Shown: positions 62,338 to 64,000 of the stretch, in pieces | Layout of the letters: each line of letters opens with the position of its first letter | Position numbering within the stretch: the stretch's first letter is position 1 | Made by a program: the position numbers and the translations under genes | Assembly (NCBI GenBank): GCA_946413525.1 | Contig: CAMKKZ010000013.1 | Location: forward strand, 22,016-86,015 | Direction of reading: 5' to 3' | Length of the DNA stretch: 64,000 nt | From: an uncultured Oribacterium sp. | GTDB taxonomy: Bacteria > Bacillota > Clostridia > Lachnospirales > Lachnospiraceae | The notes under the pieces: model-generated | Seen by the model: the letters and a program-made list of their open reading frames with translations, nothing else | What the model was told of the DNA's origin: nothing | Database searches by the model: none

Positions 62338-63252
62338 TTATTTGGGCGGTAAGTCAATCAGAACCATAACTGTTGACTCACTGCATTTAATACTGTCCAG
62401 AATACCGCTTGCCACAGATCCGTTCGAAAGATCGCACTTTACTATGACAATCGATACTGCTCTCTCATCGTCTATCTGCGCAAGATACTGTGTTTTGTCA
62501 TAGCCGCAGTCCTTGTAGGTACGGCCTTTCATTGTTACCCCTCCGATAACCCGATCATCTATATCCTTAAGGTCCTCATACGAGTCTTTGTATTTGTCAA
62601 ATTTGTCCAGACTCTTCTCCACTTTGAACTCTATGAAGGGAAGCATGGTCACAACTGCGTTTTCATTATCTTCAACTATCCAGCTGTAATCCTCTCTCCA
62701 CGACCAGCCTGCCGGAATATCAACGGTAAACTCAACTCCACCTTCTTTTTTACCCCACGGAAGTATCTCAAAGCTTGTTGATCCGCCTTCTGCTTCGCCT
62801 GCTATATCATCGCCCTTACCGGCATCTTCCGTATCTGCAGATTCCTCGCCATCAAAAGATTCTTCGTGATCTCCCTGGAAATCCTCGCCATCATCTGAAG
62901 AGGTTGAAGAATCTGAAGGCTTTGAAGTTCCGCCGCCGTAATGTGTTGCCGCCGTTTTATCAAGAATTTCGGTAAGCGCCGTACCGCTTCCCGCTCCATT
63001 TAAAGACTTGGAAGAACCGCCTACCGCGTTCTTTATTATAATGATTATTCCAAGTATTATTGCAAGAGCTATAAGTGCGCCTGCAATGATCATTATTTTT
63101 TTCCCGAATCCGCCGCCCTGTACGGACCGATTCACAGCCTTCGGTGCTGCCTGCTGAGGTGCAGGTTGTTCTGCGGGCTGCTCTACCGGTGCAGGAGTCG
63201 ATTCAGGCACAGGTTCCGGCGCAGGTTCAGGTGCAGGAGTCGGTTCCGGCAC
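62338..63252 (-). CDS. Membrane protein with Pro/Glu-rich N-terminus, probably 5'-truncated
   Basis: 304 residues from a GTG without ribosome binding site. A Pro/Glu/Ala stretch (1-35), one membrane segment (about 51-72), a Ser/Asp/Glu linker and a C-terminal domain (EFTVDIPAGWSWREDYSWIV, then a beta-rich part). The frame is open upstream to 63327 and reads CGTPNAAAAA just before a stop, which looks like the end of a zinc ribbon; the real N-terminus appears to be lost at about 63320. Unlike its neighbours in composition. Confidence 0.55.
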   Translation of the reverse strand: MPEPTPAPEPAPEPVPESTPAPVEQPAEQPAPQQAAPKAVNRSVQGGGFGKKIMIIAGALIALAIILGIIIIIKNAVGGSSKSLNGAGSGTALTEILDKTAATHYGGGTSKPSDSSTSSDDGEDFQGDHEESFDGEESADTEDAGKGDDIAGEAEGGSTSFEILPWGKKEGGVEFTVDIPAGWSWREDYSWIVEDNENAVVTMLPFIEFKVEKSLDKFDKYKDSYEDLKDIDDRVIGGVTMKGRTYKDCGYDKTQYLAQIDDERAVSIVIVKCDLSNGSVASGILDSIKCSESTVMVLIDLPPK

Positions 63253-63310
63253 AGGTTCCGGTACAGGAGCCGGTTCAGGCGAAAGTGCGGGTGCTGCTGC
63301 GGCTGCCGCA

Positions 63311-63712
63311 TTCGGTGTTCCGCAGCTCTATGTGAATTGTACGGTGCAGTTCCTCAACAATGATAAGTATATCGAGTACATTCCCGAGACTGAATACGAT
63401 ACCGAGCATTTGAAGGACACTGAAACGATATTCGATATACTGGGTATTCTCGACCACTGTGCTGATACCGAGAGCTACCGTATCGTGCAGGTGCAGCTTT
63501 CACGAATTGTGCTGTATCATCTGAAAGAAAAAGGTTTTGACCGTGAAGCTCTCCGCACTGAGCATCTCGACCAGGAGAAGATGGAGTACCTCTACACGGG
63601 CAAGGACAGCGGTAAGACACACAACTACGGACTGAACTTCTCGGATATGGACTTTCTCAGGGAGTTCACGGGACTGAGTTATCAGGTTATGTTTACGGGG
63701 GTTGATGCTTGA
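63311..63712 (+). CDS. Unknown protein fragment, divergent from the previous gene
   Basis: Encodes at least 126 residues from a GTG at 63332 with no ribosome binding site; the frame continues upstream over a Gly/Ser-Ala repeat (63160-63310) with no start. Sequence FGVPQLYVNCTVQFLNN, later TGKDSGKTHNYGLNFSD. Probably 5'-truncated at the same junction. Family not recognised. Confidence 0.5.
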   Translation, partial: FGVPQLYVNCTVQFLNNDKYIEYIPETEYDTEHLKDTETIFDILGILDHCADTESYRIVQVQLSRIVLYHLKEKGFDREALRTEHLDQEKMEYLYTGKDSGKTHNYGLNFSDMDFLREFTGLSYQVMFTGVDA

Positions 63713-63752
63713 CAATTCCATAATCATATGTTGTATATATAGGAGGTATGAA

Positions 63753-63971
63753 ATGAAATTCTGGACTATTCAATCTAAGGAAGTAATGGATATTATCGAA
63801 AGCGAAAATGCTTATTATCCTGATTTTAGTAAAAGTCGTTATGTGTTAAATGATAAACCTATGAATTCACTTTATTCTTTTGTATTGAACAGTTTTAATT
63901 CTGTTAACCACGAATCGTATAAAGGGGTAGTGTTTACTTTTGTTAAACCTGAATCCGTGAAGTTATTTTGA
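63753..63971 (+). CDS. Short DUF3841-like protein or fragment
   Basis: 72 residues from ATG 63753 with AGGAGG six bases upstream. Opening MKFWTIQSKEVMDIIES resembles the start of DUF3841 proteins, which are usually about 190 residues, so this one ends early at TGA 63971. AT-rich compared with the rest of the window. Confidence 0.5.
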   Translation: MKFWTIQSKEVMDIIESENAYYPDFSKSRYVLNDKPMNSLYSFVLNSFNSVNHESYKGVVFTFVKPESVKLF

Positions 63972-64000
63972 TTTTTTAATGCCATACCCTTTCATTGGAT

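Noticed and set aside
1..64000. tRNA or rRNA genes
   Set aside because: No T-loop-type sequences or rRNA stretches were found by eye.

Overview
The window reads as a chromosomal segment of a low-to-mid GC Clostridia (Bacillota), most likely Lachnospiraceae-like. This is inferred from strong AGGAGG-type ribosome binding sites, the style of the type IV secretion genes, an FMN riboswitch upstream of a RibU-type ECF transporter gene, citrate lyase, indolepyruvate oxidoreductase and Rpn-family nuclease genes. Almost all genes lie on the minus strand. No rRNA, tRNA, CRISPR array or intact insertion sequence was seen.

Left part (1-30.5 kb), read right to left: a promoter, a STAS-domain protein and a CPBP membrane protease lead into a type IV secretion/conjugation-like locus. 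It holds a VirD4 coupling ATPase, two VirB6/TrbL-like membrane proteins that are paralogues of each other, a VirB4 ATPase with an N-terminal PrgI/VirB3-like membrane part, a VirB2-like pilin, two related Ig-like proteins with C-terminal membrane anchors, a solute-binding-type lipoprotein, a 1292-residue lipoprotein, a cell-wall-repeat secreted protein, a DUF1292 protein and unknown soluble proteins. It ends with two LytS-type sensor kinases, one with its phospho-acceptor His replaced by Asn, and a very large protein (at least 1456 residues, running off the window) with a degenerate kinase-like motif near its C-terminal part. No relaxase is visible, so this may be a protein-delivery rather than a DNA-transfer system; that is inference.

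Middle part (31-54 kb) is mostly metabolic: citrate lyase citDEF, YfbR-type 5'-nucleotidase, BAX-inhibitor-like membrane protein, a truncated LysR regulator, creatininase family protein, RibU with a distant FMN riboswitch, a large RsiV-like lipoprotein, HAD phosphatase, GH32 beta-fructosidase, pyruvate kinase, histidine phosphatase, YerC/TrpR-like repressor, acyl-CoA synthetase, amidohydrolase, and an iorA-iorB-paaK-ACT set for 2-oxo (aryl-pyruvate) acid oxidation to acyl-CoA.

Right part (54-64 kb) is eroded and mosaic: a TerD-vWA fusion protein, a zinc-type ABC permease with a 5'-truncated ATPase and a 27-bp minisatellite, an Rpn-type gene interrupted by a hairpin array, a serine-recombinase remnant and several gene fragments.

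Two repeat systems cut across the window and are not explained by the genes. (1) Arrays of two to five abutting near-perfect hairpins, several sharing the same loop (TTGAT, 14-base arms, three loci), one of which splits a coding region. (2) A dispersed leader sequence (core GCAATTAAAATGGCCAAAAA) directly upstream of the ribosome binding sites of several unrelated genes.
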